Shown here piece after piece: positions 33,333 through 42,755 of a DNA stretch of 64,000 bases. The notes beneath the pieces are model-generated. The model saw only the letters and a program-made list of their open reading frames with translations, searched no databases and was not told the origin of the DNA. A program made the position numbers and the translations under genes. How positions within the stretch are numbered: the first letter of the stretch is position 1; every line of letters starts with the position of its first letter. The stretch comes from Spirosoma terrae (GTDB lineage Bacteria > Bacteroidota > Bacteroidia > Cytophagales > Spirosomataceae): assembly GCF_010435915.1 (NCBI RefSeq), contig NZ_JAAFZH010000008.1, forward strand, positions 226,662 to 290,661, given 5' to 3'.

Positions 33333-34880
33333 ATGAAAAAATATAGTAAGATCGTATCTCTTTGCAGCGTAATGGCAGCGGTAGCAGTCGCTACGGTTTC
33401 CTGCGATAAAAGTATCACAGAGCCATTACGTGTTGGCTACACGCCAGCGAGCGTAGACGAAAAAGCCGCTAGCTGGAAAACCTACGTACTGACAGCCCCA
33501 ACCGACGTAACGGTAGCAGCTCCTACGCTGACGACGTCATCGGAGTATCAGGCTGAACTCGCCGATCTGAAATCGCAGTCGTCGAGTTTAACGACTGAAC
33601 AGCAGCAGGCCGTTGTGTATTGGGGCGCCGGGGCCGTTTATCGTTGGAATGAAATTGCCCGCGAACTGGCTGCTCGTTACAATATACCGCCAGCCTCAAA
33701 TGCAGAAGGTAAATATCCGGTTCCTGATATGAACAACCCGTTGGCTGACCCCAAATTTCCGTTTGCCAACCCACCCTATACGGCTCGGGCACTGGCTTAC
33801 CTGAGCGTAGCGCAATATGATGCGTTGGTGGCGGCCTGGAACTATAAATACAAATACAAGCGGGTGGCTCCGGGTAAGGTCGATGCAAGTGTTAAAGTTG
33901 CATTGCCTGCCTCAGCCTTGCCGTCGTATCCATCCGAAGATGCGGTAGTTGCTGCCGCTTCATACGTAGTGTTAAAAGCCATGTTTCCGGGAGAGGTGCC
34001 GTTTCTGGATGCTAAGCTGGCCGAACATCAGAACAGCCGTCTGTGGGCTGGCATGAACGTAAAAAGCGATCTGGCAGCAGGTGCGGATCTAGGTAATCAG
34101 GTGGCCGCTAAAGTAATGGGTCGTGCGAGATCCGACGGTATGGGGATGGCCAACAACCAGGGGGCAACAGCAGCCATGATTGAGTCGGTGAAAAGCCGTG
34201 GTTTATCAGATGTATGGTTGAGCCAGGAAAGCCCAAAACGCCCGCCTATGTTACCTACCTACGGCTCGGTGATAACCTGGAATTTTGATGAAGCCACCAA
34301 AATCAAGCTTCGTCCTGCAGCCCCACCAGCCCTGAATAGCACAGAATTTACGAAGGATCTGGAGGAGCTTAGAAGCATCCAGAAAGATCAAACCCGCGAA
34401 CAGGCACGTATTGCGAACTATTGGGCCGATGGTGCTGGCAGTTATACTCCGCCGGGCCATTGGAGCCGGATGGCCGCTAATGCCGCTAACGATGCCAAAT
34501 ACAGCGAAGTACGTATGGCCCGCACACTAGCGCTGGTAAATACAGCATTGATGGATGCCGGTATCTGCTGCTGGGATACGAAATACTATTACTACTATCC
34601 ACGCCCTCAACAATTTGGTGTTAAAACCTCCGTTGGTTTGCCAAACTTCCCGTCCTATACGTCAGGACACTCTACCTTCTCCGCTGCCGCTGCAACGGTT
34701 CTGGGAAGTGTGTTTCCTGAACGTGCCGACGAGTTCTGGGCGCAGGCGCAGGATGCCTCCAATTCCCGGATATATGGACTTATTCACTACCGTTTCGATT
34801 GTGTTGTAGGCTTACAATGCGGTAAAAATATTGGGTCTTACGCCGTTGCGCGTGGTAAGGCCGATGGTTCAGGCTTATAG
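33333..34880 (+). CDS. Vanadium haloperoxidase-type PAP2 lipoprotein, catalytic set intact
   Basis: Lipoprotein of 515 aa; the signal ends at Cys24 (VATVSC). C-terminal PAP2/vanadium chloroperoxidase-like domain with all three motifs: KYYYYYPRP (Lys417, Arg424), SGH (Ser444-His446) and SR-x5-H (Ser478, Arg479, His485). These residues bind vanadate in haloperoxidases or phosphate in acid phosphatases; which activity applies cannot be read. It is probably located on the outer membrane, next to a beta-barrel and FecA-like receptor. The paralogue at 54214-55695 lacks the histidines. Followed by a terminator. Confidence 0.88.
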   Translation: MKKYSKIVSLCSVMAAVAVATVSCDKSITEPLRVGYTPASVDEKAASWKTYVLTAPTDVTVAAPTLTTSSEYQAELADLKSQSSSLTTEQQQAVVYWGAGAVYRWNEIARELAARYNIPPASNAEGKYPVPDMNNPLADPKFPFANPPYTARALAYLSVAQYDALVAAWNYKYKYKRVAPGKVDASVKVALPASALPSYPSEDAVVAAASYVVLKAMFPGEVPFLDAKLAEHQNSRLWAGMNVKSDLAAGADLGNQVAAKVMGRARSDGMGMANNQGATAAMIESVKSRGLSDVWLSQESPKRPPMLPTYGSVITWNFDEATKIKLRPAAPPALNSTEFTKDLEELRSIQKDQTREQARIANYWADGAGSYTPPGHWSRMAANAANDAKYSEVRMARTLALVNTALMDAGICCWDTKYYYYYPRPQQFGVKTSVGLPNFPSYTSGHSTFSAAAATVLGSVFPERADEFWAQAQDASNSRIYGLIHYRFDCVVGLQCGKNIGSYAVARGKADGSGL

Positions 34881-34917
34881 CCGCCATTCCTGTTTTTCAT
34901 CATAGGTTTATCGTAGC

Positions 34918-34942
34918 TCCCCGGTTGCTTTGCGACCGGGGA
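34918..34942 (+). terminator. Rho-independent terminator of the PAP2 operon
   Basis: Stem TCCCCGGT/ACCGGGGA extended inward by TGC/GCG around a TTT loop, then CTATTGTTTTA. About 38 bases after the PAP2 stop. Confidence 0.85.
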
Positions 34943-35308
34943 CTATTGTTTTATGAACATTTGGTATGTCTGCAGACTAGATTAAGTAGGCCGATGGTCT
35001 CACTGACAGATGTTTCTGATAACTAGTCTCAAACAGATCGGGTAGAATTGATTTATCGTAAGCTTTTTGTCGTAGATCCGTTTAAAGCGCTATATAAAGC
35101 CGTCGGTTCATTGGTTATATCCAACTGTGTGGGAGAGGAGTTAGGAGCTTGATTTGAACAAACGATTGGGGAGGGTTACTAGGATAGCTGGAACGAATTG
35201 TATTTGTAAATATTTTTATAAATAATAAAACATATTACTTGCTAACAACTGTAAGTAAGCTACATAAAGTCATTTCATTCTATTTAACAAAAAAATAATT
35301 CTATTTCC

Positions 35309-35339
35309 TTTGTTTCATATTTATGTGCTTCTATCTTTG
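35309..35339 (+). promoter_or_regulatory. Bacteroidota housekeeping promoter (-33 TTTG, -7 TATCTTTG)
   Basis: TTTG at 35309-35312 and TATCTTTG at 35332-35339, spaced by 19 bases, fit the TTTG-N19-21-TAnnTTTG consensus of the primary sigma factor of this phylum. The likely transcript start is near 35346, leaving an 80-base leader before the ECF sigma gene. So the sigma factor seems driven by the primary sigma, not by itself. Confidence 0.75.
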
Positions 35340-35425
35340 TATAAGCATACTTAGTGCGTTAAGAAAGGAAAGGATTTTCTGTTGAGTTTGAGGATTTTGT
35401 TAGTTTGCTCTAAAACCTTCCACCT

Positions 35426-36022
35426 GTGCAATCACCATCTGATAGCGAACTATGGGCAGCGTTTCGAAAAGGAGACAGGATGGCATTTACCTGGATCTAC
35501 GATCGAAATATCAAAGATCTGCTACGGTATGGTTACCGGGTATGCTCCAACCAACAACTTATTAAAGATAGTATTCACGATTTATTCCTGCATTTGTGGC
35601 TGCATCGTGACAACCTTTCCGATACCGACAATATCCGATTCTATCTATTTAGATCGCTACGTAATCGGATTGTTAATAATAGTAAAGTATTAGCTCCGGT
35701 AGCCTGGACTGATGTAGAGCAAATATTGGACAAGGTTTTTAGCGACTTGCCGTTAGAGCACACTATTATTGAACAGGAAGATTCTGAGTACCAGATCAAA
35801 GCACTTCGAAAAGCCATCGACCGGCTTCCTAAACGCCAGCAGGAAGTTATTCAGCTCCGCTATTTCCATGATTTCTCCCTCGACGAAATAGCCTCGGTCA
35901 TGCAGATTAATAACCAGTCGGTACGTAACCTCATTCACCGATCCATCGCGCAGTTAAAAGAAATCTGCGAGTTGGCGGGCTGGCTTTTTCTGCTCGTTTT
36001 TAACCATATCAATAAAGAGTAA
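35426..36022 (+). CDS. ECF RNA polymerase sigma factor
   Basis: Protein of 198 aa. Region 2 lies about residues 20-85 (FTWIYDRNIKDLLRYGYRV ... DSIHDLFLHLWLHRDNL ... IRFYLFRSLRNRI) and region 4 about 120-180 (IDRLPKRQQEVIQLRYFHDFSLDEIA). It pairs with the FecR-type protein downstream and with the STN-bearing SusC receptor, which forms the cell-surface signalling chain for glycan uptake in this phylum (established for the family). It should direct transcription of the locus when the glycan is bound outside. A strong promoter precedes it. Confidence 0.93.
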   Translation: MQSPSDSELWAAFRKGDRMAFTWIYDRNIKDLLRYGYRVCSNQQLIKDSIHDLFLHLWLHRDNLSDTDNIRFYLFRSLRNRIVNNSKVLAPVAWTDVEQILDKVFSDLPLEHTIIEQEDSEYQIKALRKAIDRLPKRQQEVIQLRYFHDFSLDEIASVMQINNQSVRNLIHRSIAQLKEICELAGWLFLLVFNHINKE

Positions 36023-36091
36023 AAATATTTTTAGATCATTTTGAGTACAAACGTCTATAAGTTCCATTTAGACGTTTGGTTGCCATGCTAT

Positions 36092-37174
36092 ATGCTTGAG
36101 AAATACGCTACATACGATCTCGACGACTTTGTGCAGGACGGGGAGTTTATTCGATGGGTCAAGAATCCAGACCCGGCGAGTAATCGTTTCTGGTCTTTGG
36201 TACTGGAAACATACCCTTTTCAGCAGGAAACGATCAGTCTGGCTAGGCAAATTGTGCTGAGGTTAGGCGCGGCTACCTACGTCGACGTTGAAAAACAGGA
36301 TGTGGATGATATCTGGCAAAACCTCCAACAGTCCATCAACCAACCGGTTCTCGTTGTGCCGCTGTGGCAACGAACGTGGTTCAGGGCGGCAGCCGCTCTG
36401 TTGGTATTAGTTAGCGGATTAACTGTATGGCAGATTCAACATGAAGAAAATAACCTGGTTTCACTAAGCCGCGACGCGTATGGTATATTATCGGGCGATT
36501 TAACCCGGGTATCGAACAACACGGCCGATTCTATGATCATAAGGCTTCCGGATAATAGTCGTATAACGCTGTCGCGTGGCGCTGAACTTCGTTATAAAAC
36601 CTATTTTACCGATTCAGTTCGTGAGGTTTATTTAACTGGAGATGCTTTTTTTGAGGTCGCCCGTAATCCTCAAAAACCATTCGTTGTGTATACGAATGAA
36701 TTGACTACCAAAGTATTAGGGACAAGCTTTTGGATAAAGACCAACGGAGATGATAAGCACATGACCGTAGCCGTAAAGACGGGGAAAGTGTTTGTCTATA
36801 AGAAGGCAAAGGGAGAGGTTGCAGAGCAAGCGGAGGGGGTGATTTTGTTGCCCAATCAACAGGCGGATTACAAAGCCGATTCGGACAGGCTGAGCCGGAC
36901 GTTGGTCGATGAACCGTTACCGGTTTTGCCAGCAAGTGAACGCCAGCCAACTACGTTCGATAACATTCCTGTTGCCGAACTGCTTGAAAACCTTCAGAGG
37001 TCGTACGGGGTAGAGATTCAGTTCGATAAGAGCTTGCTCACCGGCTGTCGATTAACCACTTCATTCAACGATGAATCGCTGTATCAACGACTGGATGTAC
37101 TCTGTGAAGCGATTAATGCTACGTATAAAATAGAAGAAACGCACATCGTCATAAACGCCCGACGGTGCCTGTAA
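36092..37174 (+). CDS. FecR-type anti-sigma factor
   Basis: Inner-membrane regulator of 360 aa. I chose ATG 36092 (MLEKYATYDLDDFVQDGEFI), typical of Bacteroidota FecR proteins; the alternative TTG 51 bases upstream is less likely. Cytoplasmic N-terminal part, one membrane segment (AAAALLVLVSGLTVW, about residues 110-124), FecR domain (about 150-260, with VRLPDNSRITLSRGAEL-like strand and FFEVARNPQKPFVV) and a C-terminal DUF4974 domain resembling STN (ELLENLQRSYGVEIQFDKSL). It relays the SusC signal to the ECF sigma factor. Confidence 0.92.
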   Translation: MLEKYATYDLDDFVQDGEFIRWVKNPDPASNRFWSLVLETYPFQQETISLARQIVLRLGAATYVDVEKQDVDDIWQNLQQSINQPVLVVPLWQRTWFRAAAALLVLVSGLTVWQIQHEENNLVSLSRDAYGILSGDLTRVSNNTADSMIIRLPDNSRITLSRGAELRYKTYFTDSVREVYLTGDAFFEVARNPQKPFVVYTNELTTKVLGTSFWIKTNGDDKHMTVAVKTGKVFVYKKAKGEVAEQAEGVILLPNQQADYKADSDRLSRTLVDEPLPVLPASERQPTTFDNIPVAELLENLQRSYGVEIQFDKSLLTGCRLTTSFNDESLYQRLDVLCEAINATYKIEETHIVINARRCL

Positions 37175-37350
37175 ATCGACACGATCAATCCAACAAAAAC
37201 GCGAGCGCTTATGCTATAAACTATCCTTCTAAAAACAGAGCCCACCTGCTATCATACCGGGCTTACCTCCTCTTTTTTGTCTACGTATATTGATATCCGT
37301 TAGAATGGATACAGGAAAACTATTGCCTAAAATCAAGAAAGATCAAATCA

Positions 37351-40300
37351 ATGAGAAACGTTTATAGTTCTCTATGCTGCCGATTCCTGATGAGAGTGCT
37401 GCTTATACCATTGGCTATAGTAGTTGCTTTCTCAAACTTCACGCTGGCGCGTGAACCAGCCGTTCAGGATTTACTGAACAAGAAAGTGACTCTTAAAATA
37501 GAGAACCGAAGTGTAGCCGAAGTGCTATCGCTGATTGGAAAGCAGGTAGACATTACGTTTACGTACCGCACCAAATTACTACCCGAACAACCAGCTGTTT
37601 CGGTAAACTACCGGAACGACAAATTAGCAGACGTACTGAATCAACTGCTGACGCCAATCAGCATAAAATACCGGATTATCGGTAAACAGATAGTACTGAC
37701 GCCCAACGAAGTCGAGTCAAACTCTTCGGCAACGGACGTAACACCAGACGCTAAAGCTGACATTCCCATTACAGGATCAATTGTTGACGATAAGGGCGAA
37801 AAGCTCCCTGGTGTAACCGTTCTGATTAAAGGAACGCAGCGGGGCACGACCACGGATACTGAGGGAAAATTTTCTCTCAGTGTACCGACTCGGGAAACTA
37901 CACTGGTTTTCTCTTACGTAGGCTTTCTATCGCAGGAAATTACGGTTGGAAACCGGACGAAAATCGACGTAGTGCTCAAAGGCGACGACAAGACGCTCGA
38001 CGAGGTGGTTGTGGTGGGGTTTGGCACGCAAAAAAAAGAGAGCGTAGTCGGGTCTATTGTGCAGACAACAAATGAAGAGTTAAAACGGGTAGGTAACGTA
38101 ACCGACCTCAAACAGGCGTTGACGGGAAACCTGCCGGGTTTAACAACGATCACCGCCAGTGGCGAGCCGGGTGGAACCGCCAACGGCGAAAGTGCCACCT
38201 CGATTTTTATTCGTGGACGTAACACATGGAATGGCGGTCAACCACTCATTATGGTCGATGGTGTTGAACGTAACATGGAGAACATCGACGTAAACGAGGT
38301 AGCTACGGTGTCGGTTTTGAAAGATGCTTCGGCAACCGCCGTTTTCGGGGTGAAGGGGGCGAATGGGGTTATCCTGATCACGACCAAACGGGGTTCCGAA
38401 TCCAAACCGCAGCTTGCCGTCTCGTATAATGCGACGGCCCTGTCGGTGTCTCGCCTGCCCGATAAGCTGGACTCCTTTGAAGCCATCATGCTCCGAAATG
38501 AGATGATTGAACGCGAAGGACCCATCAGTCCGGTTTCGTGGGGCGACTACGTACCGTATGAAGTGGCGTTACGTTACCGGCGGCCCCAGAGCGATATTAA
38601 CTCCATTCTCTACCCGAATGTCGACTGGAAAAAAGCCATGTTCAAAGATGTTTCCTGGTCGCAGAAGGCGAATCTGAACGTAACGGGGGGAACCAAATTT
38701 GTCAAATATTTTGGGTCGCTGGCGTATCTGAACGAGAGCGACATGTTTAAAAAGTACGAGAACAATAAGAATTACGATCCCAGCTATAGCTTTAACCGGT
38801 TTAACTTTCGGAGCAATCTGGACTTTCGCGTCACCGGCACCACGAACCTGAAGGTGAATCTGGCCGGTTTTTTCAGCCAGAAGAACACCAACTACTCCTA
38901 CGCCAGTGGTACGTCGGGCACCAACCCACTGGCCTGGGCAGCAGCGTATCGGTTTCCGCCGGATGCTATCTTGCCGCAATACCCCGATGGAAGCTGGGGC
39001 CAAAACTATGCGCTGCCTCCGGAGCAGCTTCAAAACCCGGTTGCGTTGATTTACAATACGGGCGTATGGGAGCGCCGTGAAGTAGCCTTAAATACTGATT
39101 TTACCATTGAGCAGAAACTAGACTTTCTAACGAAAGGACTTAGCGTAACGGGTTTGTTATTCTATGACAATAGCCTGCAAACCGTTGGCGGTATTACGGA
39201 CCAGAATAACGTGCGACCCGAGAGCAACCTGCTCGGGAAAATTGTTTACCCAGACCGGTACACCGGCGAAGGTCAAGATCCAAGCCAGTACACGGAAACC
39301 ACGCCAGTTACCGCTGCCAATGCGTTTGACTGGGTGGCGAGTCCGTGGACAATTAACCCGGAAGAAGTATCCTCGACGTTTGTTGGCTACCTACCCATTC
39401 GGCGCCGACTGATGTATCAATTGCAGTCGAATTATACCCGCTCATTCGATAAGCACAATGTAGGAGCAATGGGCTTATTCAAACGCGAGCAGTTTGCGCA
39501 GGGCAGTATGTTTCCAAGCTACCGCGAAGACTGGGTGTTTCGGACGACCTACGACTACGATTCCCGGTATTTATTTGAGTTTAACGGGGCTTACAATGGG
39601 TCGGAAAAATTCGGTCCAGGCTACCGCTTTGACTTCTTCCCGTCTTACGCATTTGGCTGGAATGTCTCTAACGAAAAGTTCTTTAAAATCCCCGCCATCA
39701 ACCATTTGAAATTCCGCTACAGCGCCGGAACCGTGGGGGATGATGCTGGTGGATCGAGGTGGGCGTACCAGTCGCAGTATGCGTATGGGAATTCGAGCTT
39801 GCTGAATGCGAACCCGAACGAAAAAAGTCCTTATCTCTGGTATAAAGAATCGATTGTCGGTAACCCGGATATCCACTGGGAAAAAGCGCGAAAACACAAT
39901 TATGGTGCTGAAATAGGTCTTTTCAATGATCTGATTCAGATGAATTTTGACTATTTCACGGAGAACAGAACCGACATCATTATTACGGGGGCTTCCAGAG
40001 CCATTCCGCCTTATTTTGGGGCCACACCGCCCTCAGCAAACCTGGGTCAGGTAAAATCAAAAGGGTATGAACTGGAACTGAAGCTGAACAAGCGCTTTCC
40101 GTCGGGCATAAACCTTTGGGGCAATTTCGCGTTTACCCACACCCAAAATACCGTACTAAATCGCGATGATCCAGCCCTGCAGGCTGCCTATCAGAAGCAG
40201 GCCGGCTTTCAGATTGGCCAAACCCGAAGCCTGATCAATACCGGCTTTTACAATAACTGGGATGAGGTGTATGCCAGCGTTCCGCAGCAAACCAATGATT

Positions 40301-40866
40301 TATCCAAGTTGCCCGGTTATTATAATACGCTGGATTATAATGGTGATGGTGTCATTACCAGCAACGACGATGCCGTTCCGTTTGGGCACTCCGACGTACC
40401 GCAGAACAATTATAATGCGACGATTGGGGCTAGTTACAAAGGGTTCTCCGTAATGCTGCAGTTTTTTGCCGTTAACAACGTATCCCGGAACATCCCGCTC
40501 GACAACTTTTACCTGTATCAGAACGTACTGTTTTCGCATGTACGTGATCACTGGTCGAAAGACAATCAGGATGCTACGTCCTTTCTGCCCAGATGGAAGT
40601 CGCAGGGGCAATTTATTGGTAATTATTTCATTTATGACGGCTCGTTCGTGCGACTGCGCGCGGCCGAGGTTGCTTACACTTTGCCCAAGACCGTAACCAA
40701 TCGACTGGGCGTTTCTTCACTACGTTTATTCGTCAATGGCAACAACCTCCTCTTCTGGTCGAAACTTCCCGACGACCGGGAGTCGGCCGCTTCGGGTGGT
40801 GCCGCCAATGCAGGTGCTTACCCTACGCCACGACGCATAAACTTCGGTATCGACTTAACTTTTTAA
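37351..40866 (+). CDS. SusC-like TonB-dependent receptor with STN signalling domain
   Basis: Outer-membrane glycan transporter of 1171 aa. Signal peptide about 1-32, STN domain about 43-120, carboxypeptidase-regulatory-like domain about 135-210, TonB-linked plug from about 216 (LDEVVVVGFG) and barrel to the end (INFGIDLTF). The STN domain marks a transducing receptor that speaks to the FecR protein just upstream. SusC works with the SusD-like lipoprotein encoded 10 bases downstream. Substrate is a glycan; the exact one is unknown. Confidence 0.95.
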   Translation: MRNVYSSLCCRFLMRVLLIPLAIVVAFSNFTLAREPAVQDLLNKKVTLKIENRSVAEVLSLIGKQVDITFTYRTKLLPEQPAVSVNYRNDKLADVLNQLLTPISIKYRIIGKQIVLTPNEVESNSSATDVTPDAKADIPITGSIVDDKGEKLPGVTVLIKGTQRGTTTDTEGKFSLSVPTRETTLVFSYVGFLSQEITVGNRTKIDVVLKGDDKTLDEVVVVGFGTQKKESVVGSIVQTTNEELKRVGNVTDLKQALTGNLPGLTTITASGEPGGTANGESATSIFIRGRNTWNGGQPLIMVDGVERNMENIDVNEVATVSVLKDASATAVFGVKGANGVILITTKRGSESKPQLAVSYNATALSVSRLPDKLDSFEAIMLRNEMIEREGPISPVSWGDYVPYEVALRYRRPQSDINSILYPNVDWKKAMFKDVSWSQKANLNVTGGTKFVKYFGSLAYLNESDMFKKYENNKNYDPSYSFNRFNFRSNLDFRVTGTTNLKVNLAGFFSQKNTNYSYASGTSGTNPLAWAAAYRFPPDAILPQYPDGSWGQNYALPPEQLQNPVALIYNTGVWERREVALNTDFTIEQKLDFLTKGLSVTGLLFYDNSLQTVGGITDQNNVRPESNLLGKIVYPDRYTGEGQDPSQYTETTPVTAANAFDWVASPWTINPEEVSSTFVGYLPIRRRLMYQLQSNYTRSFDKHNVGAMGLFKREQFAQGSMFPSYREDWVFRTTYDYDSRYLFEFNGAYNGSEKFGPGYRFDFFPSYAFGWNVSNEKFFKIPAINHLKFRYSAGTVGDDAGGSRWAYQSQYAYGNSSLLNANPNEKSPYLWYKESIVGNPDIHWEKARKHNYGAEIGLFNDLIQMNFDYFTENRTDIIITGASRAIPPYFGATPPSANLGQVKSKGYELELKLNKRFPSGINLWGNFAFTHTQNTVLNRDDPALQAAYQKQAGFQIGQTRSLINTGFYNNWDEVYASVPQQTNDLSKLPGYYNTLDYNGDGVITSNDDAVPFGHSDVPQNNYNATIGASYKGFSVMLQFFAVNNVSRNIPLDNFYLYQNVLFSHVRDHWSKDNQDATSFLPRWKSQGQFIGNYFIYDGSFVRLRAAEVAYTLPKTVTNRLGVSSLRLFVNGNNLLFWSKLPDDRESAASGGAANAGAYPTPRRINFGIDLTF

Positions 40867-40876
40867 TACATAGGTC

Positions 40877-42715
40877 ATGATCAGAAATAGACTGCACGGA
40901 CTCAGACATTGGCTGGTAAGCAGTATGGTGTTCGTTGCGTTTTTTGCCAGCAGTTGCGAAAGCTACCTTGACCGGGCTCCTGAAGCATCCATATCGGACA
41001 AAGATGTGTATGGAAGTTTTATCAGCTTTCAGGGCTTTGTAGAGGAGATTTACAACAGCGTAGTTGACATTCATAAAGTGCTGGGGGGTAACTTCTTCTA
41101 TAGCTTTAGTGCTTCTGATGAGGTTTTATCGACGGTGCCGCTGCCCTGGGACGATGGCAACTACTGGAACCAGTCAAGCTTTCTGTACGGTGCTACCCCC
41201 AATTTCAACTACTATTCCAATCTCACCGGAATGCGTGTCTGGCCGTTTGCCTGGTATGCCATCCGAAAGGCAAATCTCGGCCTGAGCAAGCTGGATATGC
41301 TGGAGGCCACGCAGGAAGAGAAAAACGCCATCAAAGGGCAATGCCTGTTTTTTCGGGCCTTTTTTCACTTTGAATTAATGCGATACTACGGCGGTCTTCC
41401 CTACGTCGATGCCGTACAAAGCTCATCGGAACCCCTCACCCTACCCCGGCTTACGTACAAAGAAACAGCGCTAAAAGCTGCTAAGGATTTCAAAGAAGCC
41501 GCCGATTTGTTGCCGTTGAAGTGGGACGGTACGGCTATGGGGGCTGCTACGTTGGGTAATAACGCACAGCGGATTACAAAAATCCATGCGTTGTCGATGC
41601 TGGGTAAAAACCTGCTCTATGCCGCCAGCCCGATGATGAACGAATCCTCAACGGGCCAGAATGTTTACGATGCGGAACTGAGTAAGCAGGCTGCCGATGT
41701 GCTGGGCGATGTGATTAAACTATGCCGGGAAACCGGTGCATACCGATTGCAAACCTGGGCTACCTGGACGGATAATTTCTGGGTTTGGTCTCCCAGCAAC
41801 CGGGATCGGCCGGGTGGTACTGAGGTGATTATGAATCAGACCGTTTACATTCCGAGTTATGTCCGGTTTACCACCAATCGGGTCAGCAATCCGGTGCAAT
41901 ATGGCGCGGGTAATAACCGGGTTGAAGTGCCCACGCACAACTTCATTAAAAACTACGGAATGGCCAACGGCCTGCCCATTGATGACCCTGAATCAGGCTA
42001 CAATCCGAACGATCCCTGGACCGGGCGCGATCCGAGATTCTACGTCGATATTATTTACGACGGCGTCCGTATGGTGGACAATGCCACCGCTGCCGCAGCC
42101 AAGCAAAACGAGTTTGCTCAGCTGGCCAACAACGGTATGCATCGGAACGGTACGCCTGCCAGCAGCAACGTAGCAGGGAGCGTTACGGGCTATTTTTACA
42201 AAAAATGGACACCCAAAGGCTGTAACCCCTGGGATAACCGATGGGGAAGTTTCCAATCCTATCATCCGCAGATGCGCCTGGCCGATGTGTACCTGATGTA
42301 TGCCGAAGCCGTACTGCATGGCTACGGGTCACCGCTTTCTCAATCGCCGGGAGCGGCATTAACGGCTGTCGATGCGGTTAACGCCATCCGAAACCGCGCT
42401 ACGTTGCCCAACCTGGCTAACAAATACACGGCATCGAAAGATGCTTTCATGAAAGAAATTATCCGGGAACGGGCAGTTGAGTTCGCCTTTGAAGGGCATC
42501 GCTTTTTTGACCTTCGCCGGTGGAATATTGCCGGAAACCCCGAATACCTTCAGAAAACGGCGATTGATTTTGATCGGGGAGCTAATGGCAAACCCACCAA
42601 TTTGAAAGAACGGGTAGTGGTTACCCGCGTCTTTGAGAAACGGCATAACTGGCTTCCTTTCCAATTGAAAGACACAAAACTGTATGAAGGTTTTCCCCAA
42701 AATCCAGGGTGGTAA
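40877..42715 (+). CDS. SusD/RagB-like glycan-binding lipoprotein (first)
   Basis: Surface lipoprotein of 612 aa: signal ends at Cys27 (FFASSC). SusD fold landmarks include the TPR-like helices with GQCLFFRAFFHFELMRYYGG and the C-terminal RERAVEFAFEGHRFFDLRRW motif. It caps the SusC barrel and binds the incoming oligosaccharide. Starts 10 bases after the susC stop, so probably translated from the same message. Confidence 0.95.
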   Translation: MIRNRLHGLRHWLVSSMVFVAFFASSCESYLDRAPEASISDKDVYGSFISFQGFVEEIYNSVVDIHKVLGGNFFYSFSASDEVLSTVPLPWDDGNYWNQSSFLYGATPNFNYYSNLTGMRVWPFAWYAIRKANLGLSKLDMLEATQEEKNAIKGQCLFFRAFFHFELMRYYGGLPYVDAVQSSSEPLTLPRLTYKETALKAAKDFKEAADLLPLKWDGTAMGAATLGNNAQRITKIHALSMLGKNLLYAASPMMNESSTGQNVYDAELSKQAADVLGDVIKLCRETGAYRLQTWATWTDNFWVWSPSNRDRPGGTEVIMNQTVYIPSYVRFTTNRVSNPVQYGAGNNRVEVPTHNFIKNYGMANGLPIDDPESGYNPNDPWTGRDPRFYVDIIYDGVRMVDNATAAAAKQNEFAQLANNGMHRNGTPASSNVAGSVTGYFYKKWTPKGCNPWDNRWGSFQSYHPQMRLADVYLMYAEAVLHGYGSPLSQSPGAALTAVDAVNAIRNRATLPNLANKYTASKDAFMKEIIRERAVEFAFEGHRFFDLRRWNIAGNPEYLQKTAIDFDRGANGKPTNLKERVVVTRVFEKRHNWLPFQLKDTKLYEGFPQNPGW

Positions 42716-42755
42716 CCAGTAATACGTAGTGTCATCCTTTAACCCGTTGAATTAC

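Larger units (their letters stand above)
34881..35425. other. Intergenic region between PAP2 gene and sigma factor gene
   Basis: A 545-base A+T-rich region with a terminator at its left end and a promoter near its right end (both listed). I see no coding frame in the remaining 350 bases. Confidence 0.5.
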
